64,000 nt of DNA from NCBI GenBank assembly GCA_910577565.1, contig CAJTNJ010000005.1:32711-96710 (forward strand), read 5' to 3'. Both the position numbers and the translations under genes were made by a program. Below are positions 18,478 to 27,019 of the stretch, one piece after another. The DNA is from an uncultured Oscillospiraceae bacterium. Its GTDB lineage: Bacteria; Bacillota; Clostridia; Oscillospirales; Ruminococcaceae. Position 1 is the stretch's first letter, and every line of letters starts with the position of its first letter. Under the pieces are notes generated by a model, which was not told where the DNA came from, made no database searches, and was given only the letters and a program-made list of their open reading frames with translations.

Positions 18478-19155
18478 TCAATTGTGAGATTTTTTCTTAG
18501 CTTTTCTTGCTTTATACCTTAATATTAAAAGATTTTCTCTAGATTCAAATGTGTATAGCTTGAATTTTTTAATTTTGCGCATAGCCGAAAAACCGTCTCC
18601 GTCAACTAGCGTAGTATTATCACGACCACCAATTATAACAGGCATTATCAATAAAATTATATCATCAACAAAACCTTTTTCAATCATACTCCAGTTAAGC
18701 TCTCCACCGCCTTCAAGCATGATATGTTTTACATTATATTCTTGCTCGAGTATATCAAAAGCTTTTTCAAAATCTATCTCATCTGTTCCGGAGCAAATAA
18801 CGAATTTGTTATTGTGTCTTGATATAAACTTAGCCTTATTTTTATTTTGATCTGTTGTTAGAAAAACTGTTTTGTTTTCATCTTTTAAAACAGTTGAATC
18901 TTTTGCAATATTTAATGTTCTTGTAGGTATTATGCGTATAGGATTTTTGTTTTCCTCATATCTATTTGTCAAAGACGGATTATCAATGTTTACGGTATTT
19001 TTACCGACCATTAAACCTTGAACTGATCCTCTAAACTTGTGTATAAATTTTATATCGTCAATAGTCAAAAGAGGGAATATTGTTTTACTTGATATACCTT
19101 TGCTTAGGGTTAATTTCCCATCGATTGACATTTCGCAAAACATAGTAAGTTTCAT
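18478..19155 (-). CDS. RibD C-terminal domain / dihydrofolate-reductase-fold reductase
   Basis: A 225-residue stand-alone reductase of the RibD_C family, which in riboflavin synthesis reduces 5-amino-6-ribosylamino-uracil phosphate with NADPH. Translation starts at ATG 19155-19153 after AAAGGATG; an open extension to 19278 has no ribosome site. Characteristic stretches are MSIDGKLTLSKG, FRGSVQGLMVGKNTVNIDNPSLTNR and ILEQEYNVKHIMLEGGGELNWSMIEKGFVDDI, with PVIIGG near the end. The deaminase domain of bifunctional RibD is absent and no rib genes are nearby, so the real substrate may differ. It lies between the HAD gene and the binding-protein gene on the same strand. Confidence 0.8.
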   Translation of the reverse strand: MKLTMFCEMSIDGKLTLSKGISSKTIFPLLTIDDIKFIHKFRGSVQGLMVGKNTVNIDNPSLTNRYEENKNPIRIIPTRTLNIAKDSTVLKDENKTVFLTTDQNKNKAKFISRHNNKFVICSGTDEIDFEKAFDILEQEYNVKHIMLEGGGELNWSMIEKGFVDDIILLIMPVIIGGRDNTTLVDGDGFSAMRKIKKFKLYTFESRENLLILRYKARKAKKKSHN

Positions 19156-19261
19156 ATTTAAACATCCTTTGTTATTAGTGGAATTTGCTTTGAAACGAAA
19201 TGGAATTATATAAAATGCTAACAATTTTATCTGGATGATCAAATTAATATAAAAATTATAT

Positions 19262-20368
19262 TTATTTTTTATTGCCAAGTTCTGTAATAAGTTTTGAATA
19301 TTTTTGAACTTTTTCTTTATCTTCTAGGCAGACAACTATTTTGTCCATATATTTCCAAAAATCAAATAGTGCTGTTGAGTTATATATCATTTGGTTTTTG
19401 TTCATTTGTTTTATCATTTCGCTCCAGTTCTCATCTGTGTTTTTGGATATTTCACTATATATATTATTTGTAATTGGAAGCCGCTTATAATCATTGAACC
19501 ATCTGCGCTGAATATCATCGCTTAGCATAAGTTCAACATATTTATCAATAACGCACTTTTTGTCAGATTCAACAGCATTATTTGGGAAAACCATACCGAC
19601 TGTTGTGCTGATGCCTGTCATTATATTTCCATCAATTGAAGGTAATGTGCAAACACCCAAATTATCTCCAAGTTGAGAGAATAGATATCCATATACCCAT
19701 TCGCCGGTGAGCAAAGCTCCTATTTTTCCTTCTGCAAATGCTGTGTGCATATCATTTATTTCATCATACATTGTTATAGTTTTGTTTTTTTCGAGCTCTA
19801 AAACATAGTCAATTGCTTTTTGCATACCACAAGGGTCTACATTTATATAGTCAGACCCGAATTCTACTGTCGACATAGTGCAAATAAACGGCATAAGCCA
19901 ATATGGTTCTTTAAGCATTGCTACACTTTTTTTTATTTTACATGAGCAATAATTATTTTTACAAGATTTTTGAACATCTTTCCAATCACGGATTGGTCCG
20001 TTATAGCATTTTTTGTTGTAGAACATTATAATATGGTTTCCTCTGAGGAAGGGGATACCTTTTTGTTCATTTTTATATTTCATAGTATCCCAAATTTCAT
20101 CGTCAATATTAATTTTATATTCTTCACCAACATTTGACATCAGACCATTTTCGAGATATAGCATATCTTGAGGAATTAATGCTATATCTGGAGATTTTCC
20201 GCCGTCTTTGATTTTATTTAAGTTAACAATAAAATCCTTTATATTAATAGTTTCAGCGCTTATATCTGTGTTAGTTTTTTCTGAAGTTTTTTCACAGACA
20301 TATTCTACAAGTTCTTTACTTTTATCACCAACGCCATCCATCTCATGCCATAAAACTAATTTTTCCAT
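19262..20368 (-). CDS. Sugar-binding-protein-like (SBP type 1) protein without signal peptide
   Basis: The 368 residues match the maltose/oligosaccharide-binding fold: LVLWHEMDGVGDKSKELVEY at the start, PDIALIPQDM, GIPFLRGNHIIMFYNKKCYN, AFAEGKIGALLTGEWVYGYL, MTGISTTVGMVFPNNA and FWKYMDK. In exported relatives the chain begins ~25 residues earlier with a lipoprotein signal; here the ATG follows AGGAAAGG and starts directly at the mature domain, and only 31 bp separate it from the upstream GH13 gene, leaving no room for a leader. It should therefore be cytoplasmic. It also carries a cysteine cluster (CKNNYCSCK near residue 135) unusual for exported binding proteins. No permease or ATPase is adjacent. 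Function is unknown: perhaps an intracellular glucan sensor or partner of the GH13 enzyme. Confidence 0.75.
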   Translation of the reverse strand: MEKLVLWHEMDGVGDKSKELVEYVCEKTSEKTNTDISAETINIKDFIVNLNKIKDGGKSPDIALIPQDMLYLENGLMSNVGEEYKINIDDEIWDTMKYKNEQKGIPFLRGNHIIMFYNKKCYNGPIRDWKDVQKSCKNNYCSCKIKKSVAMLKEPYWLMPFICTMSTVEFGSDYINVDPCGMQKAIDYVLELEKNKTITMYDEINDMHTAFAEGKIGALLTGEWVYGYLFSQLGDNLGVCTLPSIDGNIMTGISTTVGMVFPNNAVESDKKCVIDKYVELMLSDDIQRRWFNDYKRLPITNNIYSEISKNTDENWSEMIKQMNKNQMIYNSTALFDFWKYMDKIVVCLEDKEKVQKYSKLITELGNKK

Positions 20369-20399
20369 TTTATTTTTCCTTTCCTAATAAAATATTAAA

Positions 20400-22328
20400 T
20401 TAATTTGCTTTATCTAAGCTTTTTAAACAAATGAGGCCACATATTGAAAGATCAATCTTATCACTTGTCAATTTTTCTTTTTTGTGTCCTTTTTCGTTAT
20501 TAAATACCATTTCGAATTTTTCAAAGTCTAGGTCAAAATCACTTAGCTTAATAACCGTGTCTTCTATAGGATTTGTGTTAAAAAATACATATAAAGAATT
20601 GTCATAATTATAAGCTATAACATCGTCAACGTTATTGTTCATAAAGTTAAAATAGAATGGTTTTAAAGTGTTTTTGTATTTTTTTCTAAACTTGGATATT
20701 TCAAATAGATATTTTGTCATATCAAATGCGTCTTGTGATGTCCAATCAATTTGCATTCTGTTAAATAGAGCTTTTTTGACGTTTCTTTTATTGTCATTGT
20801 TGGCAAGAGCATCGTTTATTGGTTGCTTTTCATTTACTTCATAGCCGGTTAGATAAAACGGTGTGCCATTTGGAAGGGTATTATTAATGAATGCCAAAGA
20901 TCGTGCAAGGTCTTTTCCGCCCCACCTGGTAACAATTCTTGGAGTATCATGTGTTTCGGCACAGGCAAAAACGTTAATTTTTAGATATTCACACTGTTTT
21001 ATGAACTTGCTGTAACTGCTTTTGGTTATATTAGCAACAGCACTCCAGCTGCTTCCAAGCATTATATTATATCCTGTTTTGACTGAACTAAGGTGATTTC
21101 TGTTAAAAAGATCTTCGCTCATAAATATTGCATATGGTTTTATGTCCTTAACAACTTTAAATAGTCGTTTTAGCAAAACAGGAGGTAGGGTATGTCCGAT
21201 ATCAAACCGAAAACCATCCAAATCGAAATTGGTTGTATAGTGCAAAATAGCTTTTTCAAATTCATCCCACAAACCTTTATTAGGCACTTTTGCGGGGAAT
21301 TTATTTGCTTTTATGGTATCAAACATTACATATGGTGGCTGATCTTTGTCTATATATTTACTAACGAGCGGATTGTTATCCATATAAATTTTCCAAAAAG
21401 TTGCATCTGTCCAAACAGGCTGTGTATCATTAACCCAGTCTGAATGAGATGGCGGAGTGGTAATGCCCATTTTCTTTTCAATTAGCTCAAGAATATTCTT
21501 TTCGCTTTCTTTGTGATCTTCTTTGATTTCCTCCCATTTTTCGGGATCTAAAATATTAGGCGGTTGAGTGAATTTTTTAAGGTGATTTTTTGTCGATTCT
21601 GCCTGATATATAGCATCAAGACTATGTATTGTGCACTCTTCAAATACATGCATGTTTGGTATCTCAGGTGGCACAAAATCTTCCTCATATTCCTTTTTTA
21701 TCCAATATAACCAGTCCGGGTGATCATATATCACATCCGAGTCCCTACCGGTAACACGGGGAACAAAGTCCATTACCACTCTAATTCCTAAACAGTGACA
21801 GGCTTGAACTAAAACTTTAAACTCATCTTCTAGCGTAAAATCCACCATATCTTCCACTATTTGGTCATGAAGATCTGGGTCAAGTTCATAAAAACTTACA
21901 ATGGAAAAAGGAGAGCCTATATCTCCTTTAAGAAATAGGTTGCTGTGTTTGTTAACAGGTAAAAGATATAGCACATTTACTCCCATGTTTTTAAGCATAG
22001 GTAAAAGCATGAGCATCCTAATGAACGTACCGTCACTGAATTTACCGTTGTCATATATATCAAAAGCAGCCGAATATCTTGGAACTGCGCAATATATAAC
22101 GCTTGTGGATGGATCAAAAAAATCATCTTTGTCTATATTATCTTTAGATTTTAAAAACTTGTCGATCAAATTTTTATAGAAACTGAAGATATTGACTTTA
22201 ACAGTATTTTTATCTTTTTTCACATAAGGATTTTGTATTGAGTCGTTCCACACCTTAGGGATAGATAAAATTTCATCATCTTCTTGACTTGAAACGAAGT
22301 CATAAAAACGCAAAAGTTCTGAATTCAT
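20400..22328 (-). CDS. Glycoside hydrolase family 13 (alpha-amylase superfamily), intracellular
   Basis: A 642-residue (beta/alpha)8-barrel enzyme acting on alpha-glucans. Region I reads RVVMDFVPRVTG, with the usual His of DxxxxNH replaced by Val; region II is DGFRFDIGH with the nucleophile Asp; region III FMSEDLF with the acid/base Glu; region IV AETHDTPR with the transition-state Asp. The catalytic triad is thus intact. There is a long N-terminal extension of ~100 residues and an inserted helical segment (residues ~235-330) between regions I and II. No signal peptide is present. The pattern recalls GlgE-like or other non-classical GH13 members rather than secreted amylases. It sits in a three-gene set with a Zn-dehydrogenase 20 bp upstream and the leaderless binding protein downstream. 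Confidence 0.85.
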   Translation of the reverse strand: MNSELLRFYDFVSSQEDDEILSIPKVWNDSIQNPYVKKDKNTVKVNIFSFYKNLIDKFLKSKDNIDKDDFFDPSTSVIYCAVPRYSAAFDIYDNGKFSDGTFIRMLMLLPMLKNMGVNVLYLLPVNKHSNLFLKGDIGSPFSIVSFYELDPDLHDQIVEDMVDFTLEDEFKVLVQACHCLGIRVVMDFVPRVTGRDSDVIYDHPDWLYWIKKEYEEDFVPPEIPNMHVFEECTIHSLDAIYQAESTKNHLKKFTQPPNILDPEKWEEIKEDHKESEKNILELIEKKMGITTPPSHSDWVNDTQPVWTDATFWKIYMDNNPLVSKYIDKDQPPYVMFDTIKANKFPAKVPNKGLWDEFEKAILHYTTNFDLDGFRFDIGHTLPPVLLKRLFKVVKDIKPYAIFMSEDLFNRNHLSSVKTGYNIMLGSSWSAVANITKSSYSKFIKQCEYLKINVFACAETHDTPRIVTRWGGKDLARSLAFINNTLPNGTPFYLTGYEVNEKQPINDALANNDNKRNVKKALFNRMQIDWTSQDAFDMTKYLFEISKFRKKYKNTLKPFYFNFMNNNVDDVIAYNYDNSLYVFFNTNPIEDTVIKLSDFDLDFEKFEMVFNNEKGHKKEKLTSDKIDLSICGLICLKSLDKAN

Positions 22329-22347
22329 AGCTTTGTTTTCTCCTTAC

Positions 22348-23382
22348 TTAACTTTCAAAAACACATTTCATTTGTGTTATTTCTAAAGGTTTTTTGGTAT
22401 TCATATCAAATCCTAAAACAGAATTAAATCCTTCTTCACATTTTTCAAAAGGAAGTTTTTTAGTTACAAGCTCTCCTATTTCCTTATAGCGTTTAAGCAT
22501 ATTGATTGTGTCGACAAAAAGCATATTATATTCACTTGCACCTACAAGCTTTATGCCGTTTGATATTAAGGTCATAGGGTGTAAACTAAAATTATAAACT
22601 TGGTTCATGCCTATTGGGACTATTCTTCCGTTTTTCTCTGTAAAGTTTAAAAGGGCATTTTCCATTTGCGTGCCAACCGTATCGAACACAACATCAAATT
22701 TATGACCATCATTTATTCGATACATTTCTTTTTTAGTAAGATCTTTTGGTTGGTATATATAGTCAACATATTTTTCGCAGAAGTTTCTTCTGTAATCATT
22801 AGTCTCAACTGCAACAACTAATTTTGATATCTTTTTACATATAATTTCACAAATAGCTCCCATAGGGCCTGAACCAAAAATGAGGACAGAGTCACTTGGT
22901 TTTACATTTGCAGCTAAAATATTGTTATATATGCAAGCAGTAGGTTCTATCATGACAGCTTGCTCCCAAGTCATGTCGTTTGGAATATGATAGACAAAGG
23001 TTTCATCGCACACAAAATAATCAGCAAATACACCGTCAATATTTATACCCGCAATAGTAAAGCCGCCTGGTGATTCACAAAAGTTAGTATCGCCTTTTTT
23101 GCAATAATAACAGCGTCCGCAGTATTGGTTTGGATCGATTGCCACTCTGTCTTTGATTTTGAAATTTTTAACTTCACTGCCGATTTCAACTATTTCACCA
23201 ACAGCTTCGTGGCCACGAATAATGTTGTCAACCGATTTTTCATTACCTTTTAAAACCTGTAAGTCGGTACCACAAATGCCAGAATATTTTATTTTGATTT
23301 TTATATCTTTTGGTTTTTTAATTTGCGGTTCTAAAGATTCCTTAAACTGCATTTTATCGCCATTTATAACTATAGATTTCAT
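22348..23382 (-). CDS. Zinc-dependent medium-chain dehydrogenase (sorbitol/threonine dehydrogenase type)
   Basis: A 344-residue MDR-family oxidoreductase. Catalytic zinc ligands are seen in SGICGTDLQ and GHEAVGEI, the structural zinc site in CGRCYYCKKGDTNFC, a Glu ligand in MIEPTACIYN, and the nucleotide-binding GSGPMG in the Rossmann domain. An acidic residue after beta-2 (VAVETN) favours NAD(H). The N-terminal IVINGDKMQF and overall order resemble polyol dehydrogenases. AAGGAGG precedes the ATG. It is the first gene of the minus-strand set with the GH13 enzyme and binding-like protein, so it probably oxidises a sugar or polyol linked to that pathway; the substrate is not evident. Confidence 0.85.
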   Translation of the reverse strand: MKSIVINGDKMQFKESLEPQIKKPKDIKIKIKYSGICGTDLQVLKGNEKSVDNIIRGHEAVGEIVEIGSEVKNFKIKDRVAIDPNQYCGRCYYCKKGDTNFCESPGGFTIAGINIDGVFADYFVCDETFVYHIPNDMTWEQAVMIEPTACIYNNILAANVKPSDSVLIFGSGPMGAICEIICKKISKLVVAVETNDYRRNFCEKYVDYIYQPKDLTKKEMYRINDGHKFDVVFDTVGTQMENALLNFTEKNGRIVPIGMNQVYNFSLHPMTLISNGIKLVGASEYNMLFVDTINMLKRYKEIGELVTKKLPFEKCEEGFNSVLGFDMNTKKPLEITQMKCVFES

Positions 23383-23513
23383 ATTTTACCTCCTTATCTT
23401 TTATGTATTTTTAAGTTTAATTTATTATATCATATTTTGAATTTTGTGTACAGTATATTTTTAATTTATTAACAATTTTTGTATTAAACTACTAAATAAA
23501 TAATATAGATTAT

Positions 23514-23542
23514 TTGTAAATGATATAAAAAAATGATATAAT
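23514..23542 (+). promoter_or_regulatory. Sigma-A promoter of the ABC exporter at 23602
   Basis: TTGTAA (23514-23519) and TATAAT (23537-23542) with exactly 17 bases between. Transcription would start near 23549, inside the inverted repeat described next. Confidence 0.7.
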
Positions 23543-23574
23543 AATTCAATATAAAATATCTTTTATATTGAATT
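23543..23574 (+). promoter_or_regulatory. Perfect 14-bp inverted repeat at the transcription start
   Basis: AATTCAATATAAAA (23543-23556), loop TATC, TTTTATATTGAATT (23561-23574). It begins at the base after the -10 box, so it is placed as an operator would be or would form a hairpin at the 5' end of the mRNA. It lacks a following T-run and is not a terminator. No regulator gene is adjacent on the same side. Confidence 0.6.
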
Positions 23575-23601
23575 GATTTAAATGAAGGATTTGTCTGTAA
23601 A

Positions 23602-25353
23602 ATGGAGAACAAAAAGAGCAGCATAGTTTTAATTAGAAGGATTATACCATATTTTGTAAAATATAAATGGGTTTTTCTTTTGGATTTATTTTGTGCAACA
23701 ATGACTACATTATGTGAATTGGTATTTCCTGTTTTGTTAAGATATCTTACTAACATTGTATCTTTTGATATTGCAGCACTGACTTTAAAAACAATTGGAA
23801 CAATAGGAGCAATTTATTTTTGCCTTGCTATTATTGATATAATTGGTAATTATTATATGACATCTATTGGCCATATCATGGGAGCAAAAATTGAAACATC
23901 AATGAGAAGAGATCTTTTCAATCATATGCAAAAACTGCATTTATCTTATTACGATAATAATAAAATAGGACAAATGATGTCTAGATTAACAAATGATCTT
24001 TTTGATATTACCGAATTTACTCATCATTGTCCTGAAGAATTTTTGATAGCAGGCATAAAAATTATTGTATCGTTTTTAGTTCTTATTAACTTTAATATAT
24101 ATTTAACGTTTATAATTTACGCTGTGTTGCCGATAATATTAATATTTTCAATTCACTATAACAAGAAGATGCAGGTGGTTTTAAAAAAGAATAGAGTGCA
24201 ATTTGGAGAGTTAAATGCTCAAGCTGAGGATAGTTTTCTTGGTATTCGAGTTATAAAATCTTTTTCTGTAGAAGATAATTTAGAAAAGAAGTTTTGCGAT
24301 AAAAACATCGAAACTTTAAATATTAAAAAAATATTTTATAAATTTATGGGCAGATTCCGTGCTGTTGGTATTAGTTTTGACAGATTAATGTATCTAATTA
24401 TAATTGCTCTTGGGTCGTTATTTTTACTTTATGGCAAAATAGCTCCGGGGGATTTGGTTGCTTATGTTTTGTATGTATCCACTTTGCTTAATTCCATTAC
24501 AAGAATAATGGAGTTCACTGAGCAGTTTCAAAAAGGAATCACAGGCATAGATAGATTTATGGAAATTATGGATATACCAATTATGATAAAAGATTCAAAA
24601 GATTCCGTGATGTTAGATAAAGTAAAAGGGAAAGTGGAATTTAAAGATGTTAAATTTAAATATGTAGGATCAAGCGATGGTATACTAAACGGAATCAATA
24701 TGGTGATAGAACCGCATGAAAGCGTTGCATTAGTTGGACCGTCCGGAGCAGGAAAAACAACTATATGCAATTTGATAGAAAGATTTTATGACGTTAATGA
24801 TGGCCAATTGCTTATTGATGGTGTGGATATAAAAAAGATTCGTCTTAAGTGTTTACATAAAATTGTCGGATCGGTACATCAAGATGTTTATTTATTTTCC
24901 GGATCTATTTATGAAAATATATGTTATGGAAATCTTAAGGCAAGTTATGAACAAGTTATTGATGCAGCAAAAAAAGCGGGGATACATGATGTTATAGAAT
25001 CCTTACCGGATAAATATAATACATATGTAGGCGAAAGGGGAGTAAAGCTATCTGGCGGGCAGAAACAGCGTATAAGTATTGCCAGAGTGTTTTTGAAAGA
25101 TCCACCAATTTTAATACTTGATGAAGCAACGTCTTCACTTGACAGTGAGAGTGAAAAAATAATACAAGAGTCTTTAAAAAAACTATCTAAAGGTAGAACA
25201 ACAATTACGATTGCGCACAGATTGACCTCAATTAAAAGGGCTGATAAAATATATGTTTTATGTAAAGGTGAAATAGAAGAAAAAGGAACACACGAACAAC
25301 TTATGAAAAATGGCAGTCTTTATAGCAGTCTTTATAACTCATATATTAATTAA
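23602..25353 (+). CDS. ABC exporter half-transporter (membrane domain plus ATPase)
   Basis: A 583-residue fused ABC exporter. The membrane domain (to about residue 320) has six helices and the FYDNNKIGQMMSRLTNDLF-like element written here as YYDNNKIGQMMSRLTNDLFD. The ATPase domain shows GPSGAGKTT, QDVYLFSGSI after the Q-loop, LSGGQKQR, ILILDEATSSLD and IAHRLTS. It is homologous to the exporter at 7148-8887 and similar in length, but the two are far apart and both likely homodimerise. Its own promoter, start-site hairpin and strong terminator make it a single-gene unit. Ribosome site: AAGGA about 12 bases before the ATG, which is weak. The substrate is unknown; multidrug or lipid export is typical. 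Confidence 0.9.
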   Translation: MENKKSSIVLIRRIIPYFVKYKWVFLLDLFCATMTTLCELVFPVLLRYLTNIVSFDIAALTLKTIGTIGAIYFCLAIIDIIGNYYMTSIGHIMGAKIETSMRRDLFNHMQKLHLSYYDNNKIGQMMSRLTNDLFDITEFTHHCPEEFLIAGIKIIVSFLVLINFNIYLTFIIYAVLPIILIFSIHYNKKMQVVLKKNRVQFGELNAQAEDSFLGIRVIKSFSVEDNLEKKFCDKNIETLNIKKIFYKFMGRFRAVGISFDRLMYLIIIALGSLFLLYGKIAPGDLVAYVLYVSTLLNSITRIMEFTEQFQKGITGIDRFMEIMDIPIMIKDSKDSVMLDKVKGKVEFKDVKFKYVGSSDGILNGINMVIEPHESVALVGPSGAGKTTICNLIERFYDVNDGQLLIDGVDIKKIRLKCLHKIVGSVHQDVYLFSGSIYENICYGNLKASYEQVIDAAKKAGIHDVIESLPDKYNTYVGERGVKLSGGQKQRISIARVFLKDPPILILDEATSSLDSESEKIIQESLKKLSKGRTTITIAHRLTSIKRADKIYVLCKGEIEEKGTHEQLMKNGSLYSSLYNSYIN

Positions 25354-25366
25354 TTATAAATTAATA

Positions 25367-25410
25367 TAAATAAGCTGATATTTGTTTAGAACATAATATC
25401 AGCTTATTTA
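25367..25410 (+). terminator. Strong terminator after the ABC exporter
   Basis: TAAATAAGCTGATAT (25367-25381) pairs along all 15 bases with ATATCAGCTTATTTA (25396-25410), loop of 14, followed by TATATTTTTA. Confidence 0.85.
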
Positions 25411-25491
25411 TATATTTTTAATTTTAATTGTAAAGCTTAGTTTTTTTGTTTTAACGTTTTTGTGATTTACTAATTATATTTTTTGATAATT

Positions 25492-25899
25492 TTATTTGAC
25501 CACTTTAAATATATTTTTTATATTATCAGAATTATTGATAGTTTTTCTAAGTTCATTTTCATAATTAATTTGATTTAATTCTTTGTTGGCATAGTGATCT
25601 ATAAGATTTTTTATACTTGATTTATATTTTTTGTCTGTCAAAGACATATACTTTTTTATTATGGTTTGGTCATTATAATTATGTATATGTAATATATTGT
25701 TTTCTTTAATTTTATGTTTTACTAAATAGTCTACAGAAATGTTAAAATATTTAGCAATTTTGCATACTTTCTCAATATTTGGTGAACTATTTTTCCAAGT
25801 ATATAGAACACCTTGAGATATGCCCATAAGTTTTTCAAGGTCAAGTATAGTTATGTTATGTTTTTTACATAAAACTTTTATATTATTAAGTATATTCAA
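25492..25899 (-). CDS. XRE-family helix-turn-helix protein
   Basis: A 135-residue protein whose first ~65 residues form a Cro/CI-type HTH: IKVLCKKHNITILDLEKLMG, ISQGVLYTWKNSSPNIEKVC, KIAKYFNISVDYLV. The C-terminal 70 residues are charged and helical with no recognised domain. Proteins of this kind act as repressors of nearby mobile or stress genes; here the neighbours are an IS1-like remnant and the convergent ABC exporter. AGAGGAATTG lies just upstream of the ATG. Target sites are unknown. Confidence 0.8.
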   Translation of the reverse strand: MNILNNIKVLCKKHNITILDLEKLMGISQGVLYTWKNSSPNIEKVCKIAKYFNISVDYLVKHKIKENNILHIHNYNDQTIIKKYMSLTDKKYKSSIKNLIDHYANKELNQINYENELRKTINNSDNIKNIFKVVK

Positions 25900-26030
25900 A
25901 TCAATTCCTCTTTTTGCATAATTAAATTAATTATGTATATAAATTAAAATTAAATATATAATAAATTAAAAAAGATTTCATACATATATTATATACAAAA
26001 TGTCAAAATTGTCAAATATACTATTATAGA

Positions 26031-26704
26031 GAAGTGCCCAAATTAAAGATAGGGAAGAAAGTTAATAAGATAGGCAGAATTTTTAAGGAGAGGAAAACGA
26101 AGCTTAACCTCTCCAAATTTGTTATAAGCGTATACAAAAATATTCATGACAATTTTAAAGTATCTATTGAACGAAAAAAGTATTTATTCACCTCTGTAAA
26201 GCATCTATGTATTTACCAATATCAGAATTAATTCCTTCTACTCTAAAAGTATGAGTTTTATATTTGAAATAGCAATGCTTACCACTATAGCATACATTTT
26301 GATAGCTTGGATTTGCATAAAAATAATAATATTTTGCTTTCGGCGCTTTCTCAGCTATATTTTGTATCCTTTTTCATTTTTATCAAACGCAATATCATAT
26401 TCTACTATTTGTCTTGGTTTTCTTGTTACAAATGTTATCAGATAATTTTTGTTTTTTCTCTCTACATAACTGTAGAGTTTATCCATTTCTATTACTTCTT
26501 TAGGGACTTCTTCTTTTTGGCTCAGACTTCTGCTTTTCTATTTTCTTATTTAATGCTTTTATCCAATTACATACTGTTGATTTATTTATTTATTTTCATT
26601 ATTCTTCCTACTGTTCCCTTCATAAAATATTTGTATTGTCTTCTTTTTTAACTCCTTATCATAATTTAATTCTCTTATGAACTTTCTTATATTTGGGCAC
26701 TCCC
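26031..26704 (-). mobile_element. IS1-like element, subtype B copy 1 (both ends present, decayed)
   Basis: The element is bounded by GAAGTGCCCAAAT (26031-26043) and ATTTGGGCACTCCC (26691-26704), a terminal inverted repeat. Length is about 674 bases. The minus strand gives InsB-like fragments in several frames: STVCNWIKALNKKIEKQ, KAKYYYFYANPSYQNVCYSG, THTFRVEGINSDIGKYIDAL. These match the DDE region of IS1-type transposases. Many stops show it is inactive. It lies between an XRE regulator and feoB. Confidence 0.8.
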
Positions 26705-27019
26705 TTACATAAATATATTGATTTATTGATCAAATTAATAAATATTTATTATAAAATATAATTAAAGAAGATTTTTCTAAGGCAATATCTCTAAAGAATC
26801 AGCAATTTATCATATCTCTTGGTATCATTTCTTAAAATTTATAAAATGCTATTTACAAACTACCAATTATTATGATTCTTACTCATTAATTCTACTATTT
26901 AAATAAAGAATGTTTCAAAAGTACCTGCACCTATTACTAATTTTGGATATATTTTTCATAAATCCAATATTTTTTCTAAAATTCCAATTTTAAATTATTG
27001 CTTTGAGTTCACTATTTCA
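26705..27019. other. Gene-free stretch downstream of feoB
   Basis: 315 AT-rich bases. Near 26781 AAGGCAATATCTC resembles the tip AAGGCAACATCTC of the IS5-family element at 30523, so a trace of another IS5 end may be present. Nothing else recognised. Confidence 0.4.
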
